Shown one piece after another: positions 31,935 to 40,868 of a DNA stretch of 64,000 nucleotides. Source of the DNA: Clostridiales bacterium (GTDB lineage Bacteria; Bacillota; Clostridia; Saccharofermentanales; Saccharofermentanaceae); assembly GCA_017961235.1 (NCBI GenBank), contig JAGCXQ010000005.1, positions 62,001 through 126,000 on the forward strand. Direction: 5' to 3'. Every line of letters begins with the position of its first letter. The stretch's first letter is position 1. Position numbers and translations under genes: made by a program. The notes beneath the pieces are model-generated. The model made no database searches. It had not been told where the DNA came from and saw only the letters and a list, made by a program, of their open reading frames with translations.

Positions 31935-32313
31935 TGGTGGAGGCGAGGAGAATCGAACTCCTGTCCGAAACCACGTCAACAAGGACATCTCCGGGTGCAG
32001 TCCGTGTTTGGAGTATTCCCCTCGATCACGTTCCCGCGGACAGGAAGAGATCTCCGGTAGCTTCATAGATACATCTCCGGCTCAAAGCTTTGCCGAAGGC
32101 GTGGTCCCGTTTAACCTGCCGACAGGTAAGGTCTGTCATCTGACATCTCCGGTCCGGCCGACAGATAGACCGGGGAGATGGTAGCTAAATTAAGCAGCTA
32201 CGAGTTGTGTGTTGTTTGCAATTACTTGCATTTCTCGTTTTTTTAAGAGGCCAACGAGAATCCTCTACCCGCTTTCCAAGTCTCCACGACCCCGTCGAAA
32301 CCAGTGCGCCCCC
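31935..32313 (-). ncRNA. ssrA: Transfer-messenger RNA (tmRNA, SsrA)
   Basis: One-piece tmRNA of about 379 nt on the minus strand. The 5' end is GGGGGCG (at 32313) followed by the CACTGGTTTCGACGGGG region; the 3' end is a T-arm GGAGTTCGATTCTCC and acceptor CGCCTCC-A-CCA (CCA at 31935-31937), which pairs with the 5' end. The open reading frame resumes at GCA after GTAATT and reads GCA AAC AAC ACA CAA CTC GTA GCT GCT TAA, giving the tag (A)ANNTQLVAA, ending in the Ala-Ala seen by ClpXP-type proteases. tmRNA rescues stalled ribosomes. It has its own promoter upstream and terminator downstream. Confidence 0.96.
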
Positions 32314-32350
32314 ACATGTACAACTCTCAAACATGTGTGTATGATTCGAG

Positions 32351-32379
32351 ATTATACAAAAACTAAAATTGAATAGCAA
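32351..32379 (-). promoter_or_regulatory. ssrA promoter
   Basis: On the minus strand, TTGCTA (32374-32379), 17-bp spacer and TATAAT (32351-32356). It gives a leader of about 30 nt that RNase P would remove. Confidence 0.8.
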
Positions 32380-32413
32380 TAGCCTGAAAGGATTATCACT
32401 AGACATTTACAAG

Positions 32414-32422
32414 TGATATAAT
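32414..32422 (+). promoter_or_regulatory. Extended -10 promoter of the GH3 gene
   Basis: TGA-TATAAT at 32414-32422, 41 bp before the ATG at 32464; no strong -35. It is divergent from the ssrA promoter. Confidence 0.6.
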
Positions 32423-32463
32423 AAAGGATACGAAATAAGAAATTCTTGATGAGGAGACGAGGT

Positions 32464-34911
32464 ATGGCTTCGGAATATGTTTCTTCTTTGATGAGTAAAC
32501 TCTCTGTGAAACAGAAAGCTTCTCTTTGTTCCGGAAGTGATTTCTGGCGGACGCAAAGGCTTCCGATCAATAATGTTCCATCGATCATGATGACGGATGG
32601 GCCGCATGGACTTCGTAAGCAGGAGTCAGTGGAAGGTAGAAGTGGCGGAGGAGACAGCCGCGAAGCTACTTGTTTTCCGCCGGCTGCGACTACCGCGAAT
32701 TCTTTTAATGTAGAGCTGATGAATGCCATCGGACGCGCCATCGGTGAGGAAGCGATAGATCAGGATGTTTCTATCGTTTTAGGGCCGGCGATCAATATCA
32801 AGCGTTCTCCTCTTTGCGGAAGAAACTTCGAGTATGTATCTGAAGATCCTTATCTTGCCGGTAAAATGGGTGCAGCATGGGTCAAAGGCGTTCAGAGCAT
32901 GGGCGTTGGTACTTCTGTAAAGCATTTTGCTGCAAACAGTCAGGAAAAATCACGCCTTATCAATGATTCGATCGTTGATGAACGTGCGCTTCGTGAGATA
33001 TATCTTTCTGCTTTTGAAACTGTGGTGAAGGAAGCGCAGCCGTGGACGGTAATGGGCGCATATAACCGGTTAAACGGCACATACTGCTGCGAAAACAGAA
33101 GATTGCTTACGGATATCCTTCGTGATGAGTGGGGATTCGAAGGTGTTGTTATGAGTGACTGGGGCGCTACAAATAACCGCCTCGATGCACTTGCTGCCGG
33201 ACTTGATCTGGAGATGCCGACTTCCATTGGAGAGCGCGACCGCTTGATCTGTGAAGCGATCGAATCCGGAAAACTTCCGGTGGCGCTTCTTGACCGGGCA
33301 GTGGAGCGTCTTTTAACGATGATCGAAAAAGGCATGAATAAGCCGGGACCGACATCCTCCCCGTATATGAACCATAGAATCCTCGCGAAGCAGGCATTTG
33401 AAGAGTCTGCAGTGCTTCTGAAAAATGACGGACTCCTTCCGATCAAAGAAGGAAAGAGCGTGGCAGTTCTTGGCGCAATGGCGAAACATACAAGATTCCA
33501 GGGCGGCGGAAGTTCACATATCCATCCGACGAATGTCGCAGATGCTTTTAGCGGATTCTCGGAAACTTCCGGAAACTTTGTTTATGAGCCCGGGTATTCT
33601 CTTGAAGGAGAAGAGGTTGATGAGAAACTGCTGAATGCTGCTGTTGAAGCTGCGCAGAATAAGGATATCGTCATCGTCTTTGTCGGACTTCCAGATAGCT
33701 TTGAATCGGAGTCCTTTGACCGTACTCATATGAACCTGCCGCAATCCCATACACGGCTGATCGAGGAGGTCGTCCGCAAGAACAGCAATGTGTGTGTGGT
33801 CGTCTATGCTGGTTCTCCGATCGAGATGCCGTGGGTATCTCAGGTGAGATCGATCCTGATGGCATATCTTCCGGGACAAGAAGGTGCGGGAAGTATTGCC
33901 GATATTCTTTACGGAAAAGTGAATCCGTCCGGAAAACTGGCGGAGACTTTCCCGCTGAAACTGACGGATACGCCTACATATCTCTATTTTGGCGAGTCAA
34001 GACAGACTCTGTATAGTGAGAGCGTCTATGTCGGATACCGTTATTATGATGCAGCGAATATGCCGGTGCTTTTCCCGTTTGGACACGGCCTTTCGTATTC
34101 ATCGTATTCTTATGGGGATATCAGTCTTACATCTTCGGATATCAAAGAAGGAGATCCGCTTACAGTCTCGATCAATATTACAAACATCAGTGATTTTGAC
34201 GGAAAAGAAGCTGTTCAGCTTTACATCGCTCCGCCGAAGTCGAAGATCTATAAGCCGGTGCGCCAGCTGGCTGCATTTAAGAAAGTCTTTATCCAGCGTG
34301 GAGAGACGAGAACAGTAGAGTTTCAGCTCGATAAGCGTGCTTTTGCATATTACAATACACAGATCGGTGACTGGCATGTGGAATCCGGTACATATAAGAT
34401 CGAGATCGGTGCATCTTCAAGAGATATCCGTGCAGTACGTGAGATCAATGTGACCTCTTCCAGACCGGAAGTCGAGGCCCCTGATTATACAGCAAAAGCG
34501 CCGCAGTACTATAATCTGGATGTTCAGACGAAGATCTTCGATAAGAAGCAATTTGAATCGGTGTACGGTAAACCGATCGAAGACGAGAAGCCTCCGAAGA
34601 AAGGCGAGTTTACACTGAATTCCGCGCTGGAAGATCTTCGTAACGGAAATCTGAAGAGCAAATTGTTCTACAGAAGCATGATGCGTGGTATCAAGAAGAG
34701 AAATAAGAAAGAGACGCAGGAGCACCTCCGAAGAATGAATGTTGTTATGACAAGAGAGATGCCGCTTCGTACTGTGGCTTCCTTCTCGTTAGGTAAAATT
34801 ACGATCGAGCAGATGGATGCTCTGATCATGATTTTTAACGGGCATTTCTTTAAGGGAATGGCGCGTCTGAGAAAGGCGAAAAAGAGGAAGAAAGACCTGT
34901 CTTTTCTCTGA
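32464..34911 (+). CDS. Glycoside hydrolase family 3 protein (beta-glucosidase/xylosidase type)
   Basis: An 815-residue intracellular GH3 enzyme (no signal peptide) that would cleave short beta-linked oligosaccharides. The TIM-barrel domain carries LGPAINIKRSPLCGRNFEYVSEDP (shortened here), KHFAAN, GAYNRLNG and the nucleophile Asp232 in VMSDWGA. The alpha/beta sandwich domain has GAGSIADILYGKVNPSGKLAETFP and the acid/base region ESESFDRTHMNLP. A fibronectin III-like domain follows (about 575-680), then a helical C-terminal tail of about 100 residues with basic patches. The start at ATG 32464 is set by GAGGAG 8 nt upstream; an in-frame ATG at 32449 lacks an SD. Exact sugar specificity is not readable. 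Confidence 0.93.
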   Translation: MASEYVSSLMSKLSVKQKASLCSGSDFWRTQRLPINNVPSIMMTDGPHGLRKQESVEGRSGGGDSREATCFPPAATTANSFNVELMNAIGRAIGEEAIDQDVSIVLGPAINIKRSPLCGRNFEYVSEDPYLAGKMGAAWVKGVQSMGVGTSVKHFAANSQEKSRLINDSIVDERALREIYLSAFETVVKEAQPWTVMGAYNRLNGTYCCENRRLLTDILRDEWGFEGVVMSDWGATNNRLDALAAGLDLEMPTSIGERDRLICEAIESGKLPVALLDRAVERLLTMIEKGMNKPGPTSSPYMNHRILAKQAFEESAVLLKNDGLLPIKEGKSVAVLGAMAKHTRFQGGGSSHIHPTNVADAFSGFSETSGNFVYEPGYSLEGEEVDEKLLNAAVEAAQNKDIVIVFVGLPDSFESESFDRTHMNLPQSHTRLIEEVVRKNSNVCVVVYAGSPIEMPWVSQVRSILMAYLPGQEGAGSIADILYGKVNPSGKLAETFPLKLTDTPTYLYFGESRQTLYSESVYVGYRYYDAANMPVLFPFGHGLSYSSYSYGDISLTSSDIKEGDPLTVSINITNISDFDGKEAVQLYIAPPKSKIYKPVRQLAAFKKVFIQRGETRTVEFQLDKRAFAYYNTQIGDWHVESGTYKIEIGASSRDIRAVREINVTSSRPEVEAPDYTAKAPQYYNLDVQTKIFDKKQFESVYGKPIEDEKPPKKGEFTLNSALEDLRNGNLKSKLFYRSMMRGIKKRNKKETQEHLRRMNVVMTREMPLRTVASFSLGKITIEQMDALIMIFNGHFFKGMARLRKAKKRKKDLSFL

Positions 34912-34923
34912 TTTTCCGGGCTG

Positions 34924-35005
34924 CTTCAAAATTGTTTCCATGACTTCTTCAAAATGAAATATCTCTGATACATGAAGAAGTCAGCACCGTGCTACAATAA
35001 CGTTA
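34924..35005 (+). promoter_or_regulatory. Complex promoter/operator region of the GH2 gene
   Basis: Two direct repeats CTTCAAAAT (34924-34932, 34947-34955), 23 bp apart, overlap a perfect 11-bp inverted repeat TGACTTCTTCA (34941-34951) / TGAAGAAGTCA (34973-34983). Just downstream are an extended -10 TGC-TACAAT (34990-34998) and the palindrome TAACGTTA (34998-35005) at the likely start site. There is no T-run, so it does not look like a GH3 terminator. Sugar-responsive control is the natural reading. Confidence 0.55.
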
Positions 35006-35045
35006 ACAAACTGCATTTCTATGCGGATTTTTAACGGAGAGAAGC

Positions 35046-38000
35046 ATGACGCAACTGCCAGCGCAAGGATATTTCTATCCATATGATTCGATGGACGAAC
35101 TCTATGCGGAGAAACAGCCGCCGGAGTTTGGACGTCTGTCATCTGTTTGGAAACTGGATCTTCCGAACTGGCGCTTTTTCCATGCAAAAACGAAAGAAGA
35201 TATCCCTGAGAGCTGGACAGAAACAGAATTCGATGATGAATCCTGGGATCTGATCAACGTACCGAGTGTTTGGCAGATGCAGGGATATGGATATCCGAGT
35301 GAACTCGTATATGAGAAGAATGCTCTCCTGAAGAAAAAGACATCTAAACTCCAGCAGAGACTGGCGGATGATGCGGGTATGGAGAACACGAATGACTATG
35401 GTCTTTATCGTGTCTGGGTAAATCTTCCGGAACAGTTTATACACCGTTTCGTCTATTTTGTATCCGATGGTATTGTCGGTCATTATTCCATCAGCATCAA
35501 CGGTAAGCATATTTCCTCGTCGCGAAGCACTTTCTCGACGACCAAGTGCCTGCTGAATGAAGCACTTCATGAGGGCGCGAATCTGATCTCGATTGCAGTA
35601 AGAAGATTCGATATGAGGATGGAGAAGGGGAAACTGAAGAAGAATGTCCGTGCTCAGGGCGCCTTCGGATTCTCCGGTCTGTTCCGTCTTCCTTATCTGA
35701 TTGCGGAATCGGATGTGGAGATCTCTTCTGTACGTCTGTTTTCATCCTTCCTTACCGATACCCTGGCAAAGGATGTTGTCCCGAAGACTGCTCTGGTATC
35801 GAGTCTTTACCGCTCGGATAATGAGGATCAGCTTACGGACCGAGAGAAGGAGACCTTAAGTGACGCGGAGATCAGAAGAGATGCCGGCCTGAATGTGGAA
35901 GTGGAGCTCTTTAATCATCTTCCTTATGATGTTCAGGTTACGATCAACTGCCGTCTTATGGAAGCCAGAGATGAGTATGATCTTTATAATCTCCCGGAAC
36001 ACCGTCTTTCCCAGCGAAAAGAACTCACTGACACCATTCCGAAGGAAGGTGTCAAGATCATGGGAACGGAATTTTATGCGAAACTTGTTCTTCCATGGAC
36101 AGATCAGACTCCGAATATGTACGATCTGATCATTGAAGTGAGAAATAATAAGGATGAAGTTATCTGTGTGAAGAAACAGCGATTCGGTTTCCGTACGATC
36201 ACATATTCTGAGAGCATCATCCATATCAACGATATTGCAGTACCGCTTCATGGCGTGAAGTATTACGAGTTTGATCCGGAGAATGGAATATCCGTTCCGC
36301 TCGAAAGATTCCGTCAGGATATCCTCATGATGAAGAGTGCAAATATCAATACGATCTATGTAGTTCATCATCCGACAGATTCGAGATTCTTTGATCTGTG
36401 CGATGAATACGGAATGTATGTGATACTTCAGTCCGCGGCTGCTATTTTGCCTCAGACGGTGTATTCTCTTATAAATCATCCGTGTATCATCATGTGGTCG
36501 ATGACTGGTAAGAGATTTGAAGAAAATGCATATCTTGAAGTAAAACAGAGGATCAATGCTTTTGATGCGAAGCGTCCTCTTTACTGCGAGATCGATAAGA
36601 CCGGAAATGTTTCTGATATGCCGCCGTTCCCGAATAAGGCAGGAATGATATTCGGTGAGTGGTGCGATCTTTGTGTGAACAGACGATATCTGAAGAGTAA
36701 GCTGAAAGAGGATAAGGTCCTCTTTGAGTCGATCCTGGCAAGACCGAGAAGAGATGAGGATACCATGGATCTGAAGTATATTCACCAGGGAGATCTGGTC
36801 GAGTACTCAGAGCAGATCGGTGTATCTATCGCTCAGGGTATCGTAGATGCCAACAGAAGACCTCATCCGATCTTTTTCGAAGTGAAGAAACAGTGCGAGG
36901 GGATCAAGATATTCTCTTCTGCGGAAGATCCTTCCAGTCTGAATATTCATAATGTTCTTCAGTTTGGGGCGACTCCCTCGATAGAACTGAAGTGGCAGCT
37001 GCTTCTTGGCGGTGTGCGCCTCACGGGCGGTTCCGGAATCGTTCCTCCGATCCCGCCAATGGGTAACCGCGCTCTGCAGTTCCCGTTTAAAGTAGGAGAT
37101 TTTCTGACGTCTTCATGGGCGGAACAGTACCCGAAGGCAGTAGAAGTTTATAATCAGGCAGTTTGTAAAGAACTGCTTCTGGATATTCGTCTTACTCTGG
37201 AAAATGACTCCTCGTATGCGCGTGCCGGTTTTGAGCTTGCTTTTTATCAGCAGGTGCTGGTGGATGAAGTTTTTGATCCTTCGTCCAAGGATGCCCTTAA
37301 TACAGAGACAGAGGATGGATCGATCCAGATCATTGATGCATCTGCGCTGGAGAGCAGCCTGATCCTGGATGAGAAGAAGCCGGCTGTACAGATGCTGACT
37401 TCTCCGGCATTCCTTTTCGCGCAGACAAAGCATGTTCGCTATGGATTCAGCCGTCATGAAGGTGGTCTTTGCTCTGTTAAGATCGAGGGAAAAGAGTATT
37501 TCGACGGACTTCTGGAACCCAGCTTTTATCGTGCCGCATCTAATATCGACCGTGCAGATAAGTCGTATGTTCTTTCCCAGACGGTATTCTCTCATGAGAC
37601 GGACTGGAGAACGATCCAGAGTGAGATACGCTTCATAGGAAGCTTCTATGAGATGGATGGTGATGACTTCCATCTTATCAGTAAATATACTTCAAATGGT
37701 ATGAAAGGACCGCTCCTGGTTCACTACCGTGTTAAGCCGGATGGCCGTCTGATGGCAACGATCGAGTTTGTTCCGAAATTTGATCTTGTTCGCTATGGTT
37801 TCCGTGTTCCAATCGATCCAAGTGCACATATCGGATGGTATGGAAGAGGAAACGGTGAGTCCTATGTCGATCGAAAGGAATCCCAGAGGCTCGGCTGGTT
37901 CACTTCTCTGGACAGCCCGCTGTATCACGAGTATGCCCGTCCTTCGGAGAATGGTGCACATACAGATACGAAGTATCTTCTGCTTCAGCTGGATGATATT

Positions 38001-38240
38001 AAGGGCCTCGGCATCAGAAAGAATAAGATGGATACATTCTCCTTCTCGTGTCTTCCCTATATGCCAGAAGATCTCGATGATTGCTCACATCAGGAACTGA
38101 TCGAGTCCGACGGACGGATTCATCTGTATCTTGACTTCTATATGAAAGGGGTCGAAAGAGGCCCGGATATCCTCGACCGGCATAAGGTGGCGAAGAACAC
38201 GCGGTATGAGGAAACTATTGAATTTGCTCCAAAACTCTAA
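35046..38240 (+). CDS. GH2 (LacZ-type) homologue with an altered active site
   Basis: A 1064-residue intracellular protein with the five-domain LacZ order: sugar-binding jelly roll (about 50-235), Ig-like domain, TIM barrel (about 395-640), second Ig-like domain and a C-terminal beta-sandwich (about 790-1060). GIVDANRRPHPIFFEVKK (about 611-628) closes the barrel as in beta-galactosidases. The catalytic acid/base stretch WSLGNE reads WSMTGK, placing Lys489 where Glu is required. HGVNRHE reads HGVKYYE. The nucleophile region ILCEYAHAMGN is replaced by IFGEWCDLCVN, retaining Glu538, but the two positions are only 49 residues apart against 76 in E. coli LacZ. It is likely inactive as a classical galactosidase, or it uses altered chemistry. 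RBS GGAGAGAAGC. It lies downstream of GH3 with its own regulatory region. Confidence 0.82.
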   Translation: MTQLPAQGYFYPYDSMDELYAEKQPPEFGRLSSVWKLDLPNWRFFHAKTKEDIPESWTETEFDDESWDLINVPSVWQMQGYGYPSELVYEKNALLKKKTSKLQQRLADDAGMENTNDYGLYRVWVNLPEQFIHRFVYFVSDGIVGHYSISINGKHISSSRSTFSTTKCLLNEALHEGANLISIAVRRFDMRMEKGKLKKNVRAQGAFGFSGLFRLPYLIAESDVEISSVRLFSSFLTDTLAKDVVPKTALVSSLYRSDNEDQLTDREKETLSDAEIRRDAGLNVEVELFNHLPYDVQVTINCRLMEARDEYDLYNLPEHRLSQRKELTDTIPKEGVKIMGTEFYAKLVLPWTDQTPNMYDLIIEVRNNKDEVICVKKQRFGFRTITYSESIIHINDIAVPLHGVKYYEFDPENGISVPLERFRQDILMMKSANINTIYVVHHPTDSRFFDLCDEYGMYVILQSAAAILPQTVYSLINHPCIIMWSMTGKRFEENAYLEVKQRINAFDAKRPLYCEIDKTGNVSDMPPFPNKAGMIFGEWCDLCVNRRYLKSKLKEDKVLFESILARPRRDEDTMDLKYIHQGDLVEYSEQIGVSIAQGIVDANRRPHPIFFEVKKQCEGIKIFSSAEDPSSLNIHNVLQFGATPSIELKWQLLLGGVRLTGGSGIVPPIPPMGNRALQFPFKVGDFLTSSWAEQYPKAVEVYNQAVCKELLLDIRLTLENDSSYARAGFELAFYQQVLVDEVFDPSSKDALNTETEDGSIQIIDASALESSLILDEKKPAVQMLTSPAFLFAQTKHVRYGFSRHEGGLCSVKIEGKEYFDGLLEPSFYRAASNIDRADKSYVLSQTVFSHETDWRTIQSEIRFIGSFYEMDGDDFHLISKYTSNGMKGPLLVHYRVKPDGRLMATIEFVPKFDLVRYGFRVPIDPSAHIGWYGRGNGESYVDRKESQRLGWFTSLDSPLYHEYARPSENGAHTDTKYLLLQLDDIKGLGIRKNKMDTFSFSCLPYMPEDLDDCSHQELIESDGRIHLYLDFYMKGVERGPDILDRHKVAKNTRYEETIEFAPKL

Positions 38241-38253
38241 TTTCACTATATGA

Positions 38254-38287
38254 AGAGGGTCTTCGACGTAAGTCGGAGGCCCTTTTT
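38254..38287. terminator. Terminator between GH2 and rluF
   Basis: AGGGTCTTCGAC pairs with GTCGGAGGCCCT around a GTAA loop, with a mismatch/bulge, followed by TTTTT. The genes are convergent, so it may serve both. Confidence 0.75.
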
Positions 38288-39035
38288 ATTTTCTGTGTTT
38301 ATCTAAAATGGAGAATAGATCTTTACGCTCTTTGGCGGTCAGGTCACGGTATTGCCCGACCGGAAGCGTGCCAAGGGAGATATTCAGGATCCGGATGCGC
38401 TTAAGCCGTACTACCTTATATCCCAGATACTCACACATTCTTCTGATCTGGCGGTTCAATCCCTGATTCAATATGATGTGAAAAGAACTCTTTCCGGAAA
38501 GTTTTACTTTACATGGGAGAGTCACGGTATTAAGGATCGGAAGGCCGCCTTCCATTTTTCTTTTAAAATCTTCATCGACCGGTTTATCTACTGTAACGAC
38601 ATATTCTTTATCATGGCGTCCCTCAGCGCGAAGAAGACGGTTCACAATATCACCGTCATTCGTCAGAAGGATCAGTCCCGTGGAGTTCTTGTCGAGTCTG
38701 CCGATAGGGAAGATGCGCTGCGGATAATGGATATAATCGATGATATTATCTTTATCTCTTTTATCAGTGGTGCAGGTGATCCCAAGAGGTTTGTGAAAAG
38801 CGATATATACATGATCGTCTGTCGGAATAACAGGTTTGCCGTTTACAAGTACGACCTGCCCGGGGAATACCTGGGAACCGGATACGGCAGTTTCACCATC
38901 GATCGTAACGCAGCCAGCTTCCACGTACTCGTCCGCCTTTCTTCTGGAACAGAATCCGCTGGCGCTGATGTACTTATTGATACGGACCGAGTCTTTGGAA
39001 TCGGCAGAAGAAGTCGTGTTTAAGCTGTTATCCAT
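38286..39035 (-). CDS. rluF: 23S rRNA pseudouridine synthase, RluF/RsuA type
   Basis: A 249-residue pseudouridine synthase. An S4 RNA-binding domain (about 17-65; RINKYISASGFCSRRKADEYV, less its last residue) precedes the RsuA-family catalytic domain with the catalytic Asp in IGRLDKNSTGL. The long shared stretches AFHKPLGI, NDGDIVNRLLRAEGRHDKEY, GLPILNTVT and QGLNRQIRRMCEYLGY are closest to RluF, which modifies U2604 of 23S rRNA in E. coli (RluB-like RsuA members are the alternative). Its last bases overlap the terminator after the GH2 gene. The histidine kinase gene ends only 12 bp upstream, so all three minus-strand genes could be one transcript. Confidence 0.88.
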   Translation of the reverse strand: MDNSLNTTSSADSKDSVRINKYISASGFCSRRKADEYVEAGCVTIDGETAVSGSQVFPGQVVLVNGKPVIPTDDHVYIAFHKPLGITCTTDKRDKDNIIDYIHYPQRIFPIGRLDKNSTGLILLTNDGDIVNRLLRAEGRHDKEYVVTVDKPVDEDFKRKMEGGLPILNTVTLPCKVKLSGKSSFHIILNQGLNRQIRRMCEYLGYKVVRLKRIRILNISLGTLPVGQYRDLTAKERKDLFSILDKHRK

Positions 39036-39047
39036 GGTATTCTCCGA

Positions 39048-40868
39048 TCAATACCAGACGGAGCCGGTAACGCGCTTCAGTGTGAAGGTGAAGGTCGTAC
39101 CTTCGCCATATTCGCTCTGCACAGTAATGGTCTCACCCATGTAGCTGAGAAGCTCTTTGGCTATAGCAAGTCCCAGACCGGTACCTTTCTTACCACGGGC
39201 ACGGTCTGCTTTATAGAAGCGGTCGAAGATATGATCTATATCATATTCATGGATACCTTGTCCTGTATCGATAACAGAAACAAGAACCTGATCTGTCTCA
39301 TCACTGTACTCAGTGGAGATCGTGATGCTTCCTCCTGCAGGTGTGTACTTCTTCGCATTATCGAGAAGAATAACGATGATCTGCTCTACACGGTCCGGGT
39401 TACCCATAACGGTCGGAAGCGGTCCGGTCTTATATTCCACGGAGAAATTAAGCTCGGCATCCTCCATGACCGGCTTAAACTTCGTCTCGAATTCGGACAG
39501 AAGTTTATTTAAGTCGAACGGGAAGGTCTTAAATGCGAGCGTTCTCGCCTGAAGTCTGGACAGCTCAAGCATGTCGTCGATCAGTCGGGAAAGACGCATT
39601 GTCTCGTGGAGAATGATGCCATAGTATCTCTGACGGTCTTCCTCTTTCTTAACCATGCCGTCTGCGAGCGGCTCGACGAGACCGCGCATGGCGGTGAGAG
39701 GCGTACGGAGCTCGTGGGATACGTTGGCGACGTAATCACGTCTTGTCTGCTCGAGACGCTCCTGCTCGGAGATGTCCCGGAAGAATCCTGTAGCACCGAT
39801 GATCGCTTTTTCATTATCTTTGATCGGCACGATCGTGGAAGAGTATGCGCAGTCTTTTGCCTCGATCGTACGCTCGTAAGTCTCGCCTGTTTTCAGACAG
39901 TTTTCAAAATCCTCCCAGACTTCTTCAAAAGGGATCAGCTGCAGTTTCTCGGTGAAAAGGTTCTTTCTCGGTACCTTTTCGAAAAGCGTCGCAATCGCAT
40001 TATTGGAGTAGTCCGGCTGAAGATCTTTGTTGACGGAAACGATACCTTCGGAAATGATATCGAAGATCTCTTTGAGTCGGTTACGCTCTGTGGTAACGCT
40101 GGTGATGGATTTTGAAAGCTTCTCGGCAAGTTCATTTACCGATGCGGCCAGATCACCGATCTCGCCTTTGGTCTTATCATTCGCTCGGATGGAGAAGTCT
40201 CCGCGTCCAAGTGCATTTGCTACATCCGTGACACGGTTTAGAGGACGGATCAGACGTTTGCTGGCAAAGTACACCGGGATGAGCATAAAGAGTGATACCA
40301 GAAGCGTGGAAAGGATCAGTACCTGACTGAAGCCGGTGATCATCGATGGAGCCGCGCTGATGCGGTCGCCGATGATGAGGTATCCATACATCTTGCTTTC
40401 TGTCTGCACGGGAACCTGAATTACCCGTATGGTTTCATCATTGCTCTTCAGGTTGCCGCGGATATTCTTGTTATCCGTGTTATTCAACATATTCGTCGTG
40501 CAGAAAACATCGATCGCACTCAGCAGATGAAGATCATCTTCGGTTTGAGGATTGGAAGAGGAGATGATCTTTCCGTCTGCATCATAAAAAAGGAAGAATG
40601 TGCCCAGAACATCGTGTGATGCATAACCTGCGCTGACATTCTTCAGTTTCCGGATGATTTCGCTATCAGAAAGTGTAGTGTCCTGCTCTATATACGTACG
40701 GAAGAAAGACGACATGGAACGAGCCTTGTCGATCATGAGTTCTTCGGTGTTGTCTTTGGACACCTCTCCCGCCGCATAGTTAAAAAGCGTAGCAGAAAGA
40801 AGTGCCGATGCGCAGAGCGCTACCAGCACCAGAAAAATCATCTTGCGTAGAAAGAGACTACGGAACAT
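39048..40868 (-). CDS. Sensor histidine kinase (PhoR/WalK-like)
   Basis: A 606-residue membrane kinase. A first transmembrane helix (about 9-30), an extracytoplasmic sensor domain (about 31-185), a second helix (about 186-206), a HAMP domain (RLIRPLNRVTDVANALGRGDF, shown less one residue), a PAS domain (about 270-370), HisKA with the phospho-acceptor His385 in NVSHELRTPL, and an HATPase_c domain with NAKKYTP, DTGQGI and GTGLGLAIAKEL. This order is that of PhoR/WalK-type kinases. The start overlaps the regulator's stop by one base (TAATG), so the two are coupled. The signal is unknown; phosphate or envelope stress are the usual ones for the group. Confidence 0.93.
   Translation of the reverse strand: MFRSLFLRKMIFLVLVALCASALLSATLFNYAAGEVSKDNTEELMIDKARSMSSFFRTYIEQDTTLSDSEIIRKLKNVSAGYASHDVLGTFFLFYDADGKIISSSNPQTEDDLHLLSAIDVFCTTNMLNNTDNKNIRGNLKSNDETIRVIQVPVQTESKMYGYLIIGDRISAAPSMITGFSQVLILSTLLVSLFMLIPVYFASKRLIRPLNRVTDVANALGRGDFSIRANDKTKGEIGDLAASVNELAEKLSKSITSVTTERNRLKEIFDIISEGIVSVNKDLQPDYSNNAIATLFEKVPRKNLFTEKLQLIPFEEVWEDFENCLKTGETYERTIEAKDCAYSSTIVPIKDNEKAIIGATGFFRDISEQERLEQTRRDYVANVSHELRTPLTAMRGLVEPLADGMVKKEEDRQRYYGIILHETMRLSRLIDDMLELSRLQARTLAFKTFPFDLNKLLSEFETKFKPVMEDAELNFSVEYKTGPLPTVMGNPDRVEQIIVILLDNAKKYTPAGGSITISTEYSDETDQVLVSVIDTGQGIHEYDIDHIFDRFYKADRARGKKGTGLGLAIAKELLSYMGETITVQSEYGEGTTFTFTLKRVTGSVWY

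Noticed and set aside
34941..34983. Intrinsic terminator after the GH3 gene
   Set aside because: The TGACTTCTTCA dyad has 21 nt between arms and no T-run after it, so an operator is more likely.
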